NCBI GenBank assembly: GCA_002399405.1 | Contig: DHDP01000019.1 | Coordinates: 186,001-250,000, forward strand | Direction of reading: 5' to 3' | DNA: 64,000 nucleotides | Origin: Treponema sp. UBA4873 | GTDB lineage: Bacteria; Spirochaetota; Spirochaetia; Treponematales; Treponemataceae | In this document: piece after piece, positions 8,968-18,718 of the stretch | Layout: each line of letters starts with the position of its first letter | How positions within the stretch are numbered: the first letter of the stretch is position 1 | Position numbers and translations under genes: made by a program | Notes under the pieces: generated by a model | The model's input: the letters and a program-made list of their open reading frames with translations, nothing else | Database searches by the model: none | Told to the model about the DNA's origin: nothing

Positions 8968-10998
8968 ATGAGCGGCGAACTTATTTTCGGCGCGGCGTAT
9001 TACGCCGAGTACATGCCGTACGAACGCATTGAAAAAGACGTGCGGATGATGAAAGCCGCAGGCATGAACACCGTGCGCATCGCCGAATCGACGTGGAGCA
9101 CGGAGGAACCGGCTGACGGCGTGTTCGATTTTTCGTACGTGGACCGCGTGCTCGAAGCTCTGCGGAAAAACGGCATGCATGCCGTGATAGGTACGCCGAC
9201 GTATGCCGTTCCCTCTTGGCTTGTTAAAAAAGAGCCGGCGGTCATGGTAACGCGGAAAGACGGACAGGCGCTGTACGGCCCGCGCCAGAGCATGGACATT
9301 CTTAATCCCGTTTTCCGTTTCCATGCGGAACGCATTATCCGCAGACTTATTGAGCACACCGCACCGCATCCGGCCGTGTGCGGTTTCCAGCTGGACAACG
9401 AGACGAAACATTACGGCAACTACGGACCGTATGCGCAGCAGGAGTTCAGGAAATATCTGCAGGCAGAATACGGCACGACGGACGCGTTCAACAGGGCGTT
9501 CGGCCTCGCGTACTGGAGCAATTCAATCGGCTCGTGGGACGATTTTCCCGACATCAGGGCGAGCATCAACGGGAACCTCGTGTGCGAATACGAAAAGTTC
9601 CTGCGTACCTGTGTCGCACAGTATCTGCAGTGGCAGTCCGGTATTGTGAAGGAATACAAACGTCCCGACCAGTTCATTACGCACAATTTCGATTTTGAAT
9701 GGCGGAAATCCGCCGGCAATAAGGATCAGTGCAATTATTCATACGGCGTGCAGCCCGACGTAAACCACACGGAAGCTTCGTCCGCGGTGACTGTCGCGGG
9801 GTGCGACATTTACCATCCGACGCAGGACAGTCTCACCGGTGCGGAAATTGCGTTCGGCGGCGACGAGATACGGAGTCTTAAGCATGCGAATTATCTCGTC
9901 ATGGAAACGGAGGCGCAGGCGTTCAAATACTGGACGCCGTATCCCGGACAGCTCCGGCTGCAGGCGTACAGCCATCTCGCCTCCGGCGCGGACGGCGTGA
10001 TGTACTGGTCGTGGCAGTCGATTCACAACAGCTTCGAAACGTACTGGAAGGGACTGCTGAGCCACGATCTTGAGCCGAATCCCGCCTACGAGGAAGCATG
10101 CGGATTCGGAGCGGAATGGCAGCGTGCCGGACGCAGACTGATTCACCTCCGCAAGGAAAACAAAACGGCTCTCGTCGTAGACAACCAGTCGCTCACGGCG
10201 CTCAAACTGTTCCCGATCGACGACGCTCTCTGCTATAACGACGTCGTGCGGTGGATGTACGACTGTCTGTACGAGATGAACATCGAGTGCGACGTCGTCG
10301 ACATACACGCGCTCGATCCGCCGCAGTACAACCTGCTGATTACGCCAGCGCTGTACTGTGCGTCTGAGGATTCGATTGCAAAACTCAGGGAATTCGTGCA
10401 CGGCGGGGGGACGCTCGTAAGCTCGTTCAAATCGTTCTTTGCTGACGAACACGCGACGGTGTACCACGACATGCAGCCTCACAACATGACCGACTGTTTC
10501 GGTATGCACTACAGTCAGTTCGTACAGCCGTCCCACATGAAACTCGGCGGTGCGGAATGCAGCTGCTTTGCAGAACTTCTTTCCGCCGACGAAGCGGACG
10601 TACTCGAACGGTACGAACATCAGTACTGGAAGACATACGCGGGAATTACGAAAAACGCGTACGGAAAGGGCACTGCGTATTACATCGGCGCATACACCGG
10701 GAAAGACGTGCTCAAAAAACTGCTCCGGGCGGCGGCGGAAAGTACGGGGCCGGCGGAAAGCGTTCCCCCGTGTTCGTGGCCGGTAATCATACGCAGCGGA
10801 ATAAACACGGAACAGGAAAAAATTCACTACGTATTCAACTACAGTCAGACATCAGTACAGCTGAAATGTCCGTATGCGCACGTCACCGACATACTCAGCG
10901 GAGAGCATTATGAAAGCGGAGAAACAATCAGGCTGCACGACTGGGACGTGAAGATACTTGCGGAAATTAATAATAAACAACAGGAGTATGAAAAATGA
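8968..10998 (+). CDS. Glycoside hydrolase family 42 beta-galactosidase-like enzyme
   Basis: Cytoplasmic retaining glycosidase of 676 residues with the GH42 N-terminal barrel (GAAYYAEYMPYERIEKD at the start), a trimerisation domain from about 390 and a small C-terminal beta domain. The acid/base Glu145 is in LDNE and the nucleophile is near Glu313 in VMETEAQ. The longer frame reaches back to 8827, but that part is shadow of the GH5 gene; the ATG at 8968 is two bases after the GH5 stop. Its stop overlaps the GH43 start by 4 bases. By family it cleaves beta-galactosides or alpha-L-arabinopyranosides; in this context it probably trims plant oligosaccharides. Confidence 0.92.
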   Translation: MSGELIFGAAYYAEYMPYERIEKDVRMMKAAGMNTVRIAESTWSTEEPADGVFDFSYVDRVLEALRKNGMHAVIGTPTYAVPSWLVKKEPAVMVTRKDGQALYGPRQSMDILNPVFRFHAERIIRRLIEHTAPHPAVCGFQLDNETKHYGNYGPYAQQEFRKYLQAEYGTTDAFNRAFGLAYWSNSIGSWDDFPDIRASINGNLVCEYEKFLRTCVAQYLQWQSGIVKEYKRPDQFITHNFDFEWRKSAGNKDQCNYSYGVQPDVNHTEASSAVTVAGCDIYHPTQDSLTGAEIAFGGDEIRSLKHANYLVMETEAQAFKYWTPYPGQLRLQAYSHLASGADGVMYWSWQSIHNSFETYWKGLLSHDLEPNPAYEEACGFGAEWQRAGRRLIHLRKENKTALVVDNQSLTALKLFPIDDALCYNDVVRWMYDCLYEMNIECDVVDIHALDPPQYNLLITPALYCASEDSIAKLREFVHGGGTLVSSFKSFFADEHATVYHDMQPHNMTDCFGMHYSQFVQPSHMKLGGAECSCFAELLSADEADVLERYEHQYWKTYAGITKNAYGKGTAYYIGAYTGKDVLKKLLRAAAESTGPAESVPPCSWPVIIRSGINTEQEKIHYVFNYSQTSVQLKCPYAHVTDILSGEHYESGETIRLHDWDVKILAEINNKQQEYEK

Positions 10999-12626
10999 TA
11001 CAAAATCCGATTTTACCCGGATTCAATCCCGATCCGTGCATCTGCCGGAAGGGCGGCGATTATTATATTGCGGTTTCATCGTTCGAATGGTTTCCGGGAC
11101 TGCCCGTCTATCACTCGCGCGACCTCAAACACTGGGAGCTGTACACGCACATTCTCACCGACGACGAAAAAGTCGATTTAAAAAAGCTTCCGTGTTCGAA
11201 AGGAGTATGGGCGCCGTGCCTTACGTACGACGAAAAAGAGGAGCTGTTCTACGTTGTTTACGGCGTCATGAATTCCATGAACGCGCGCTATTTCGACGTT
11301 GATAATTATCTCATCACCGCGAAAGACATCAAGGGCCCGTGGAGCGAACCGGTGTACCTTCATTCCGCGGGATTCGATGCGGCCATACTCAACGACGACG
11401 ACGGGAAAAAATACATCGTGTCGCTCGAATGGGAAACGCGCGAGGGATATGAAAAACCGGGCGCCATCTGTCTTGTCGAATACGACGATGAAAAAAAGGA
11501 AGTCGCCGGCTATCCGAAGCGGATATGGAGCGGAGGTACGGACAGAGGGTGCATCGAAGCGCCGCATCTGTACAAAAAGAACGGCCTGTACTACATCATG
11601 TGCGCGGAAGGCGGCACCGGCTACAATCACTGCGTCACGATGGGGCGTGCGGAAAACGTATGGGGCCCGTATGAACGCGACCCGATGAATCCGATCGTCA
11701 CATCAGCGCCGGAAGAGTCGAACGAGCGGCATAATCCCGATCATCTGAAGCCGGTGTACTATAACCCCGCTTCCGTCCTGCAGAAATCAGGACACGGCAG
11801 CTATGTAGAAACGCCCGCCGGTGAAGTATATCTTGCGCATCTGTGCTCGCGTCCGTTCGTGCCGGAACTGTGCTGCACGCTCGGCCGGGAAACGGCCATA
11901 CAGAAGATGAAATGGACAAAGGACGGGTGGCTCCGCATGGCTGACGGCAGCAGTCTCGCAAAGACGGAAGTACCGGAGCCGGACCTTCCCGACGCACCGG
12001 TGCCGCAGCTTCCCGAACGGGACGACTTCGATTCGCCGGTGCTCGGCCCGCAGTATTACGCGCCGCGGCAGATGCCGTCGCGATTTGCCGACCTCACGTC
12101 TCGTCCCGGATATGTACGCCTCCGCGGCGGGGAATCGCGCTGCTCGCTTAACAAAGTAAGTCTGCTCGCGCGCAAACTCACGTCGCTGCACGCGCAGATT
12201 ACGACAAAGATGGAGTTTACACCCGACGTGTATCAGCAGAGCGCGGGGCTCATTTTGTTTTACGACAACATGGATTATGTGTACCTTCGCAAGTATTACA
12301 GTGAAACGCTCGGGAAGAGCGCACTCTCAATAACGCTGCTCGACAACGGAACAAAAACCGAATTTGTTAATCTGCGCACGCCCGTAAAGGACGTACCGCT
12401 GTATCTCCGTCTCACAATCGACGGCAGGAATTCGACTTTCTCATGGAGTTACGACGGCAGAATATTCATGCAGATAGGCAGGAATTTCGCTACGGCGCAT
12501 TTCTCCGACGAGTACAGTAAATTCGGGGAATTCACCGGCACGATGGCCGGCATTACCTGCGCGGACCGCGTGCTCCACAAAAAACACGCCGACTTCGACT
12601 TTTTCGAATATAAAGAAGTGAATTGA
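10995..12626 (+). CDS. Glycoside hydrolase family 43 beta-xylosidase / arabinofuranosidase
   Basis: Inverting five-bladed propeller hydrolase of 543 residues. The general base Asp is in GFNPDPCIC (about residue 14), the pKa-modulating Asp in the NDDDG loop, and the general acid Glu in CIEAPHLYK near residue 190. The last 200 residues match the beta-sandwich seen at the C-terminus of long bacterial GH43 beta-xylosidases. There is no signal peptide. The start codon overlaps the GH42 stop (ATGA), so the two are translationally coupled. Substrate is expected to be xylo-oligosaccharides or arabinose side chains. Confidence 0.93.
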   Translation: MIQNPILPGFNPDPCICRKGGDYYIAVSSFEWFPGLPVYHSRDLKHWELYTHILTDDEKVDLKKLPCSKGVWAPCLTYDEKEELFYVVYGVMNSMNARYFDVDNYLITAKDIKGPWSEPVYLHSAGFDAAILNDDDGKKYIVSLEWETREGYEKPGAICLVEYDDEKKEVAGYPKRIWSGGTDRGCIEAPHLYKKNGLYYIMCAEGGTGYNHCVTMGRAENVWGPYERDPMNPIVTSAPEESNERHNPDHLKPVYYNPASVLQKSGHGSYVETPAGEVYLAHLCSRPFVPELCCTLGRETAIQKMKWTKDGWLRMADGSSLAKTEVPEPDLPDAPVPQLPERDDFDSPVLGPQYYAPRQMPSRFADLTSRPGYVRLRGGESRCSLNKVSLLARKLTSLHAQITTKMEFTPDVYQQSAGLILFYDNMDYVYLRKYYSETLGKSALSITLLDNGTKTEFVNLRTPVKDVPLYLRLTIDGRNSTFSWSYDGRIFMQIGRNFATAHFSDEYSKFGEFTGTMAGITCADRVLHKKHADFDFFEYKEVN

Positions 12627-12630
12627 TTTC

Positions 12631-12665
12631 GTACCGGGCAGGCATTCCTCCTGACTGCCCGGTAC
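12631..12665. terminator. Stem-loop terminator between convergent operons
   Basis: Perfect 11-base arms GTACCGGGCAG and CTGCCCGGTAC enclose a 13-base loop. It lies 5 bases after the GH43 stop and 4 bases before the end of the opposing ABC-exporter gene, and is followed by TTTCTT on the plus strand. It probably stops the glycosidase operon and may work in both directions. Confidence 0.75.
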
Positions 12666-12669
12666 TTTC

Positions 12670-14430
12670 TTATGCTGTCTCGAACTGGCTGTTGTACAGT
12701 TTCGCGTAAAAACCGCCGGCGGCGAGCAGTTCGTCGTGCTTTCCCGACTCGATAATGCGTCCGTCCTTCATCACGAGAATTTTATCTGCGTTTTTTATCG
12801 TAGAAAGACGGTGTGCGACGACAAAACTCGTCCTGCCTTCCATAAGTTTGTCGAACGCCCGCTGGATGCTGATTTCGGTGCGGGTGTCTATCGAAGACGT
12901 CGCCTCGTCGAGTATGAGCATCGGAGGAACTGCAAGCATCACGCGCGCAATGCACAGCAGCTGTTTCTGCCCCGCAGAGAGCGTGTCGCCGTCTTCACCG
13001 ACGACCGTATCGTATCCGCGCGGCAGCCTTCTGATAAAACCGTCCGCGTACGATTCCTTTGCAGCATACACTATTTCTTCGTCCGACGCGCCCGGTCTGC
13101 CCATGGCTATATTCTCCTTCACCGTTCCGTACTTAAGCCACGTATCCTGCAGCACCATGCCGTACGAAGCGCGCAGGCTGTCTCTCGTTACGGAGCGGAT
13201 ATCGAGCCCGTCGACGGAAACGGAGCCGGCGTTCACGTCGTAAAAGCGCATCAGCAGATTAATAAGCGTCGTTTTGCCGCAGCCCGTCGGTCCGACGATT
13301 GCAATGCGCTGTCCCGGCGCCGCATAGAGCGAAAGACCTTCGATGAGCGGCCTGTCGGGAACGTACGAAAACGCGACGTCCGTAAGAGAAACTTCTCCGC
13401 GTACGGACGAGAGTACTGCCGCACCGGAAGCGTCGGGCGATATTTCTTCCTCGTCGAGCAGTTCGAACAGCCGCTGCGCGCACGCGATGGAATTCTGAAG
13501 CTCCGTAACGACGCCCGAAATGTCGTTGAACGGTTTCGTATACTGCGACGCGTATCCGAGGAAGGCCGCGAGCTGTCCGACGGAGATGCCGCCGCCGAGC
13601 ACGGACAGCGCGCCGAATATACCTACCCCCGCATACACAAGCGCGTTGCAGAATCGGGTCGCAGGATTCGCGACAGACGAATAGAACACAGCCTTGAAAC
13701 TGGCGGTCTGAAGTTCCCCGTCGGCCCTGTTGAATCTGCTGCAGACGTTTTCCTGCATGCCGAACGTTCTCACGCACGATGCGCCTTCAATCATTTCCTG
13801 AACGATCGACGTCATTGCACCCCGTTTTTCCGACTGATCCCGGAAATGCGCATACGTCTTTTTCGCAATGAACGCGGAGACGAACATTGAAAGAGGCGTC
13901 ACGCCGATGACGATGAGCGTAATCAGCGGGTTAAGACGGAACATGAACACAAGCGTAATGAGGATGGTGAGCACGCCGGTAAACAGCTGGGCGAATCCCA
14001 TGAGCAGTCCCTCGGAAAACTGGTCCACGTCGGTGATGATGCGGCTCACAATATCGCCGTGACTGTGCGAGTCGATATAACCGAGCGGCAGTTTCTGCAG
14101 CTTGTCGAACGCGGCGGTTCGCATATCCTTAACAATTTTATACGCAGCGTGATTCGTCAGCACCGTCATACACCACTGCGAGACGACTGTTATTCCGATT
14201 ACGGTGCACATGCGCATAAGGATTTTTCCGAGCGCCGCAAAATCGACGCGTCCCTTTCCGATAATGTCGTCGACCGCATCTCCCGTCAGAACGGGAATAT
14301 ACAGCGTAGAGATGACGACCGCTGCGGCAAGCAGCAGACTCAGCGCGAGAAATCCCGCATACGGCCTCATAAGGCCGAAAACGCGGACGAGCGTCGTTCT
14401 TTTCGCTTGTTTTATTTTATTATTTTTCAT
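12670..14430 (-). CDS. ABC exporter half-transporter, canonical catalytic subunit
   Basis: Type IV (MsbA/LmrA-fold) exporter half of 586 residues: six transmembrane helices in residues 20-320, then an ATPase domain with Walker A GPTGCGKTT, Q-loop, signature LSAGQ, Walker B LILDEATSS with the catalytic Glu, and switch His (VAHRLSTI). Its start overlaps the stop of the second half-transporter by 4 bases, so the two probably form a heterodimer of the TM287/288 or BmrCD kind, with this one providing the intact catalytic residues. Substrate unknown; such pumps export drugs, lipids or peptides. Confidence 0.9.
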   Translation of the reverse strand: MKNNKIKQAKRTTLVRVFGLMRPYAGFLALSLLLAAAVVISTLYIPVLTGDAVDDIIGKGRVDFAALGKILMRMCTVIGITVVSQWCMTVLTNHAAYKIVKDMRTAAFDKLQKLPLGYIDSHSHGDIVSRIITDVDQFSEGLLMGFAQLFTGVLTILITLVFMFRLNPLITLIVIGVTPLSMFVSAFIAKKTYAHFRDQSEKRGAMTSIVQEMIEGASCVRTFGMQENVCSRFNRADGELQTASFKAVFYSSVANPATRFCNALVYAGVGIFGALSVLGGGISVGQLAAFLGYASQYTKPFNDISGVVTELQNSIACAQRLFELLDEEEISPDASGAAVLSSVRGEVSLTDVAFSYVPDRPLIEGLSLYAAPGQRIAIVGPTGCGKTTLINLLMRFYDVNAGSVSVDGLDIRSVTRDSLRASYGMVLQDTWLKYGTVKENIAMGRPGASDEEIVYAAKESYADGFIRRLPRGYDTVVGEDGDTLSAGQKQLLCIARVMLAVPPMLILDEATSSIDTRTEISIQRAFDKLMEGRTSFVVAHRLSTIKNADKILVMKDGRIIESGKHDELLAAGGFYAKLYNSQFETA

Positions 14431-16157
14431 ACGGCTGCAGTCTCCTTTTCCGACAGCTGCGACAGGCAGATTTCCCTGTAGACAGGACAGTTCCGTATCA
14501 GCTCCCGATGCGGACCGTATCCCGCCATTTTTCCGTCGTCGAGTACGATAATGCGGTCGGCGTTCTTTATTGTCGTTACGCGCTGTGAAATAATAAACAC
14601 TGTCGAATCCGCACAGTCTTTCCTCACTGCTTTGCGGAGAGCAGCGTCGGTGGCAAAATCAAGAGCGGACGACGAGTCGTCGAGAATCAGTATGCGGGGC
14701 TTTCTCACAAGCGTGCGCGCTATGGACAGACGCTGTTTCTGTCCGCCGGAAAAATTCCTGCCCAGCTGCTCCACGGCCGAATCAAGCGCGCCATCCTTCG
14801 CGGTAATCACGCCGGCAGCCTGGGCAGTACCCGCAGCCGCCAGAAGCGCAGCGTCACCGGCTGCACCGTCACCCCAGAGCAGATTTTCCCTGATTGTTCC
14901 GGAAAAAAGACGGACGTTCTGTTCCACAATGCCGACGCATTTTCTGAGCGACTCAAGCGAATACGTTCTGATGTTTTTCCCGCCGATAAGTACTTCGCCC
15001 CTGCCTGCATCGTAAAAACGCATGATAAGCGACGCAAGCGTCGTCTTCCCTGATCCCGTTCCTCCGATGATTCCGACAGTCTCGCCCGGTGCTGCGGTAA
15101 AACTTATGCCGCTCAGCGATTCCGACGGAGAACCGGGATAGGTGAATCCGACGTCACGGAATTCGACGGACGGCACGGCCGACGATGCGTCCGCGGTACC
15201 GTCCGCCATCGAATTGGCAACTGCGAACACTTCGTCGATCCGGTTCGCGCACGCCGACGCCTTCGACAAAAGGATTATAAGGTTCGCCAGCTTGAGCAGC
15301 TCGACGAGAATCTGCGAAATATAATTAACGAGCGCGACGACCTGCCCCTGCGTGAGCGTACCGACATTCACGTGAACGGCGCCTGTCTGCAGCACGGCCG
15401 CAAGCGCAAGGTTGATGACCGCATACGTAAGCGGGTTCATGAGCGCGGAAATTTTACCGACCAGAATCTGCTCCTCCGAAAGCTCTCCGGCCGCGTTCCG
15501 GTATGCGTCTTTTTCCGCACCTTCCCTTCTGAACGCGCGGACGACGCGGACACCCTCGAGATTTTCGGACGTGCTTCTGAGCAGCCCGTCGAGCTTTTTC
15601 TGGACGGTGCGGTACAGAGAGACCGACCGCCGCATGATGAAAAAAACAATAACGAACAGAACTGCAATGACGGCCGTAAAGAGCATACCTTCGCGGCCGT
15701 CTATCGTGTACGCCAGGACCATCGCTCCGAATACGATGAACGGCGAACGCAGCACGAGGCGGAAGAACATATTCACTCCGTTCTGAATCTGATTCGAGTC
15801 GTTCGTCATCCGCGTAATAAGCGTCGCCTTTCCCATGCCGTCGGTTTCGGCACGGGAAAGTCCCATGATATGGCGGAACAGATCGTTCCGCAGTTCCGTC
15901 CCGAATCCGGCGGCGGCCTTCGAAGCGAAATACTGCGCCGTAACCGCACTGCACAGACCGACAATCCCCATGAGGACGAGCAGCCCTCCGCGGCCGTAAA
16001 TATACAGTCTGTTTCCCGACGCAATGCCCTTGTCGATAATTGCCGCCATGACGAGCGGAACGAGCAGTTCAAACGACGCTTCAAGCAGTTTGAAAAGCGG
16101 CGAAAGGATGCACTCCTTCCTGTAATGCTTCAGATATTTCAGAAGTTTGAACATCAT
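14427..16157 (-). CDS. ABC exporter half-transporter with degenerate ATP site
   Basis: Partner half of 576 residues with six N-terminal helices and an ATPase domain (Walker A GGTGSGKTT, signature FSGGQKQR). Walker B reads LILDDSSS, with Asp in place of the catalytic Glu, and the switch position is Gln (ISQRVTTI) in place of His. Those two changes are the hallmark of the non-hydrolysing site in heterodimeric exporters. The start may be the second of two adjacent ATGs (16154), which has better spacing from AGGAG. It is divergent from the LysR gene, which likely controls it. Confidence 0.9.
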   Translation of the reverse strand: MMFKLLKYLKHYRKECILSPLFKLLEASFELLVPLVMAAIIDKGIASGNRLYIYGRGGLLVLMGIVGLCSAVTAQYFASKAAAGFGTELRNDLFRHIMGLSRAETDGMGKATLITRMTNDSNQIQNGVNMFFRLVLRSPFIVFGAMVLAYTIDGREGMLFTAVIAVLFVIVFFIMRRSVSLYRTVQKKLDGLLRSTSENLEGVRVVRAFRREGAEKDAYRNAAGELSEEQILVGKISALMNPLTYAVINLALAAVLQTGAVHVNVGTLTQGQVVALVNYISQILVELLKLANLIILLSKASACANRIDEVFAVANSMADGTADASSAVPSVEFRDVGFTYPGSPSESLSGISFTAAPGETVGIIGGTGSGKTTLASLIMRFYDAGRGEVLIGGKNIRTYSLESLRKCVGIVEQNVRLFSGTIRENLLWGDGAAGDAALLAAAGTAQAAGVITAKDGALDSAVEQLGRNFSGGQKQRLSIARTLVRKPRILILDDSSSALDFATDAALRKAVRKDCADSTVFIISQRVTTIKNADRIIVLDDGKMAGYGPHRELIRNCPVYREICLSQLSEKETAAV

Positions 16158-16182
16158 ATTCTCCTAAAACTTTCTTAGAATC

Positions 16183-16202
16183 AGTATACCGAACGGTGTA
16201 CT
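16183..16202. promoter_or_regulatory. Candidate LysR operator between exporter and regulator
   Basis: The near-perfect inverted repeat AGTATACCGAACGGTGTACT has a T-N11-A core, the usual LysR binding geometry, and lies in the 111-base divergent intergenic region. It sits about 25 bases upstream of the exporter start and 67 upstream of the regulator start. Confidence 0.5.
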
Positions 16203-16268
16203 ATATAACAAATACATATTTTCAGTGTAATATATACAATATTTGTATGGAAAAATCAGGGAGGAAAC

Positions 16269-17153
16269 ATGAACCTCAAACAGTTGAAATATTTTACCGT
16301 AATAGCAGAAGAACATCAGATAACGGCGGCCGCAAACAAACTGCACATAGCCCAGCCGCCGCTCAGCTACGAACTCGGCATGCTCGAAAAAGAACTCGGT
16401 GTAACGCTCGTAAAACGCGGACCGCGCAACGCGGAACTGACCGATGCAGGCAGGCTCCTGTACAAACGCGCCGAGCAGATACTTGCCGTAACGACGGCAG
16501 CGGAGCGGGAAATACGGAATTACGGCAGGGGAATGAGCGGCGTTCTCCCGATCGGCGCAATCTCCTCTTCCGGCGGAATTATTCCCGACGAACGCATGCT
16601 CGAATTTACAAACCACTACCCCGACGTCCGTTTTGAACTGCACGAAGGGAACACGTTCGCGATCATCGACATGCTCGAAAAAGGAATCGTCGACGCCGGC
16701 ATCGTGCGCACCCCTTTTCTCAGCGACAATTTCAACTGCCGGTATGCGGAGCGGGAGCCGATGGAAGCCGTGATGACGAAAGACCGGGAAGTCGGAGACA
16801 GCAGCGGCTCCGTAACGCTTCAGGAACTTGCAGGAGCCCCGCTTATTATTTACCGCCGTTTCGAACAGCTCTTCAGCGAAACGTTCGCGGCGGAGAACCT
16901 CGCTCCGTTCGTCTGCTGCATCAACGACGACGCACGGACGACGTACATATGGGCAAAAAAAGGATTCGGCGTCGGGCTGCTGCCGAAATCGATTCTGCGC
17001 GTGCTCAATCCGACGGACATGATATGCAAGGATATACTCAGCGAAAAACTGACGACACAGCTTGCCGTCGTCTGGCGGAAAGAGCGTACGCTGCCGCCGC
17101 TCGCCGCAAAATTTGTGGAACTGTTCGAAAATCAACAAGGGACAACCGGTTAA
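16269..17153 (+). CDS. LysR-family transcriptional regulator
   Basis: Regulator of 294 residues with a winged HTH in residues 1-60 (FTVIAEEHQITAAANKLHIA is the recognition region) and a periplasmic-binding-like effector domain from about residue 90. GGGAGGAAAC precedes the ATG. It is transcribed away from the ABC exporter and probably responds to the exported compound or a related metabolite. The effector domain does not let me name a ligand. Confidence 0.9.
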   Translation: MNLKQLKYFTVIAEEHQITAAANKLHIAQPPLSYELGMLEKELGVTLVKRGPRNAELTDAGRLLYKRAEQILAVTTAAEREIRNYGRGMSGVLPIGAISSSGGIIPDERMLEFTNHYPDVRFELHEGNTFAIIDMLEKGIVDAGIVRTPFLSDNFNCRYAEREPMEAVMTKDREVGDSSGSVTLQELAGAPLIIYRRFEQLFSETFAAENLAPFVCCINDDARTTYIWAKKGFGVGLLPKSILRVLNPTDMICKDILSEKLTTQLAVVWRKERTLPPLAAKFVELFENQQGTTG

Positions 17154-17176
17154 GCCGCCGGGATTTAATCAGCGGG

Positions 17177-18718
17177 TCACTGATTTTGCAGGATACTGCA
17201 GAAAAGCTGCTCGGCATTCACAACGTCGAGCAGACAGCAGAAGAGAGCGGTCTCCTTATTTTTTCCGCAGGCTGAAACGGCGTACGTTTTTTTACTTTTT
17301 CCCGAGTACAGTTCCGCATACACCCGTGTCCGGCCGTTTTCAATACCGTCCGCCCAGTACATGGAAAGACTTACCGTTACAAGTCTGACGTCGAGCGAAA
17401 AAAGTGTATTTACAGCCACTATCAACGCCGATTCCAGCGTGTCGCCCGTGCCTTCTGCGCGGCACTGATTCGAGGATACCTCGACCTGATACACTCCGTT
17501 TTCGTACGCTGTTTTTACGGAACCTTCAGTCAGCGGCTTCCGGCTGATAAATTTGTGTTTGTACAACAAATCACAAAGGGTTGTCACTCCGACTTCATTT
17601 TCCGGCAGCGATTTTATCTCCGTAAGTAACAGCTCCGCATCCTTTTCGGAAAGTCCGACTGCTCCGTTCGTAAGATTATTAATAACGGCAAAAAGTCCGT
17701 TCTTTCCGGAATGACTGTTTAAAACATATCTCCGGTGCACCATTCCGTACGATTCGACGGGATTCGCAATATAGGAAGAAGGATCCGCGCGTATCCCCTG
17801 CTGATGCAGCCCTGAAGCGTGGGAATCGCTGTTCCAGCCGGTGACCGGTTTCAGCGGCGAAAAGTCGGTTCCGCAGTACGCAAACAGCGTGCGGTACAAT
17901 TCCGCAAAATGTTCTTTACGGAGTCCTGTCATAACCTGATAAAAATCTCCGTGAGTCGAAAGAACATACGCCAATTCCTCAAGCGGCGTATTTCCGCACC
18001 GCTCTCCGAGTCCGGCCGCCGTCACTTCCGCCTGCATTGCTCCCGCTTTTACTGCAGCAAGCGTGTTTGCAAGCGCCAGTCCGCAGTCGTTGTGACAGTG
18101 AACGCTCAACAGCACACGCCGGTCCGAAAAAGAGGGAATTTCACGAATAAGGAACCGGATAAGCTCCGGCAATTCTTCGGGCAGAATACTTCCCGTAGTG
18201 TCTGCAATATTTACAGCGAATGCTCCCGCTGCGGCGGCCGTGCGGCAGCATGCCGAAAGAAAACCCCGGTCGGCCCGGGTCGCATCTTCAAAACCTATCT
18301 CGACTTTTCCGATAAGTTTTCCCGAGAGCCGGACAGACTCGTCCAGTACGTGCAGTATTTCGGCTCCGGTTTTGTGCAGTTTCACCCGCATCTGAATATC
18401 GCTGACGGGGATCGTCAAATGCATGACGGCTCTGCGGGCATTGTTAATTTTCGAAAAAACTTCCGCGCTTTTTACAATATCGTCTTTCAGGCAGCGAGAC
18501 ATGACGGCTATATCAGCACGAAGGTCCGCCTGCACAATATCCTTACAGACTGAATATTCCGCAGGGGAAGAACAGGGAAAACCGGCTTCTATGCAGTCGA
18601 CTCCGCAGCCGTCGATGAGCGCCGCCAGTCTGATTTTCTGTGCGGGCGAAAAAGCAAAACCGGCAGCCTGGTCTCCGTCGCGGAGCGTCGTATCAAGTAT
18701 GCGGAGATACTGCGTCAC
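17177..18718 (-). CDS. nifV: Homocitrate synthase-like / isopropylmalate synthase-family protein, probable NifV role
   Basis: DRE-TIM metallolyase of about 513 residues. The catalytic N-terminal motif is LRDGDQAAGF, the metal ligands are in VHCHND, and the GLGERCGNTPLEE loop follows. A LeuA-type allosteric dimerisation domain fills the last 130 residues, which ordinary NifV proteins of about 380 residues lack. By reaction family it condenses acetyl-CoA with a 2-oxo acid; the context (mod and nif genes) argues for homocitrate, the organic part of FeMo-co. A longer frame begins with TTG at 18739, but the GTG at 18718 has GGAG 9 bases upstream. It overlaps the preceding small gene. Isopropylmalate or citramalate synthase remain alternatives. 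Confidence 0.72.
   Translation of the reverse strand: MTQYLRILDTTLRDGDQAAGFAFSPAQKIRLAALIDGCGVDCIEAGFPCSSPAEYSVCKDIVQADLRADIAVMSRCLKDDIVKSAEVFSKINNARRAVMHLTIPVSDIQMRVKLHKTGAEILHVLDESVRLSGKLIGKVEIGFEDATRADRGFLSACCRTAAAAGAFAVNIADTTGSILPEELPELIRFLIREIPSFSDRRVLLSVHCHNDCGLALANTLAAVKAGAMQAEVTAAGLGERCGNTPLEELAYVLSTHGDFYQVMTGLRKEHFAELYRTLFAYCGTDFSPLKPVTGWNSDSHASGLHQQGIRADPSSYIANPVESYGMVHRRYVLNSHSGKNGLFAVINNLTNGAVGLSEKDAELLLTEIKSLPENEVGVTTLCDLLYKHKFISRKPLTEGSVKTAYENGVYQVEVSSNQCRAEGTGDTLESALIVAVNTLFSLDVRLVTVSLSMYWADGIENGRTRVYAELYSGKSKKTYAVSACGKNKETALFCCLLDVVNAEQLFCSILQNQ

Noticed and set aside
9739..10827. A 362-codon open frame on the minus strand opposite the GH42 gene
   Set aside because: It is an antisense shadow of a well-supported glycosidase; its product is Arg/Val-rich with no family motifs and no ribosome-binding site.
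12736..13890. A 384-codon plus-strand frame across the ABC exporter gene
   Set aside because: Opposite-strand shadow of the ATPase and membrane domains; low-complexity Arg-rich product.
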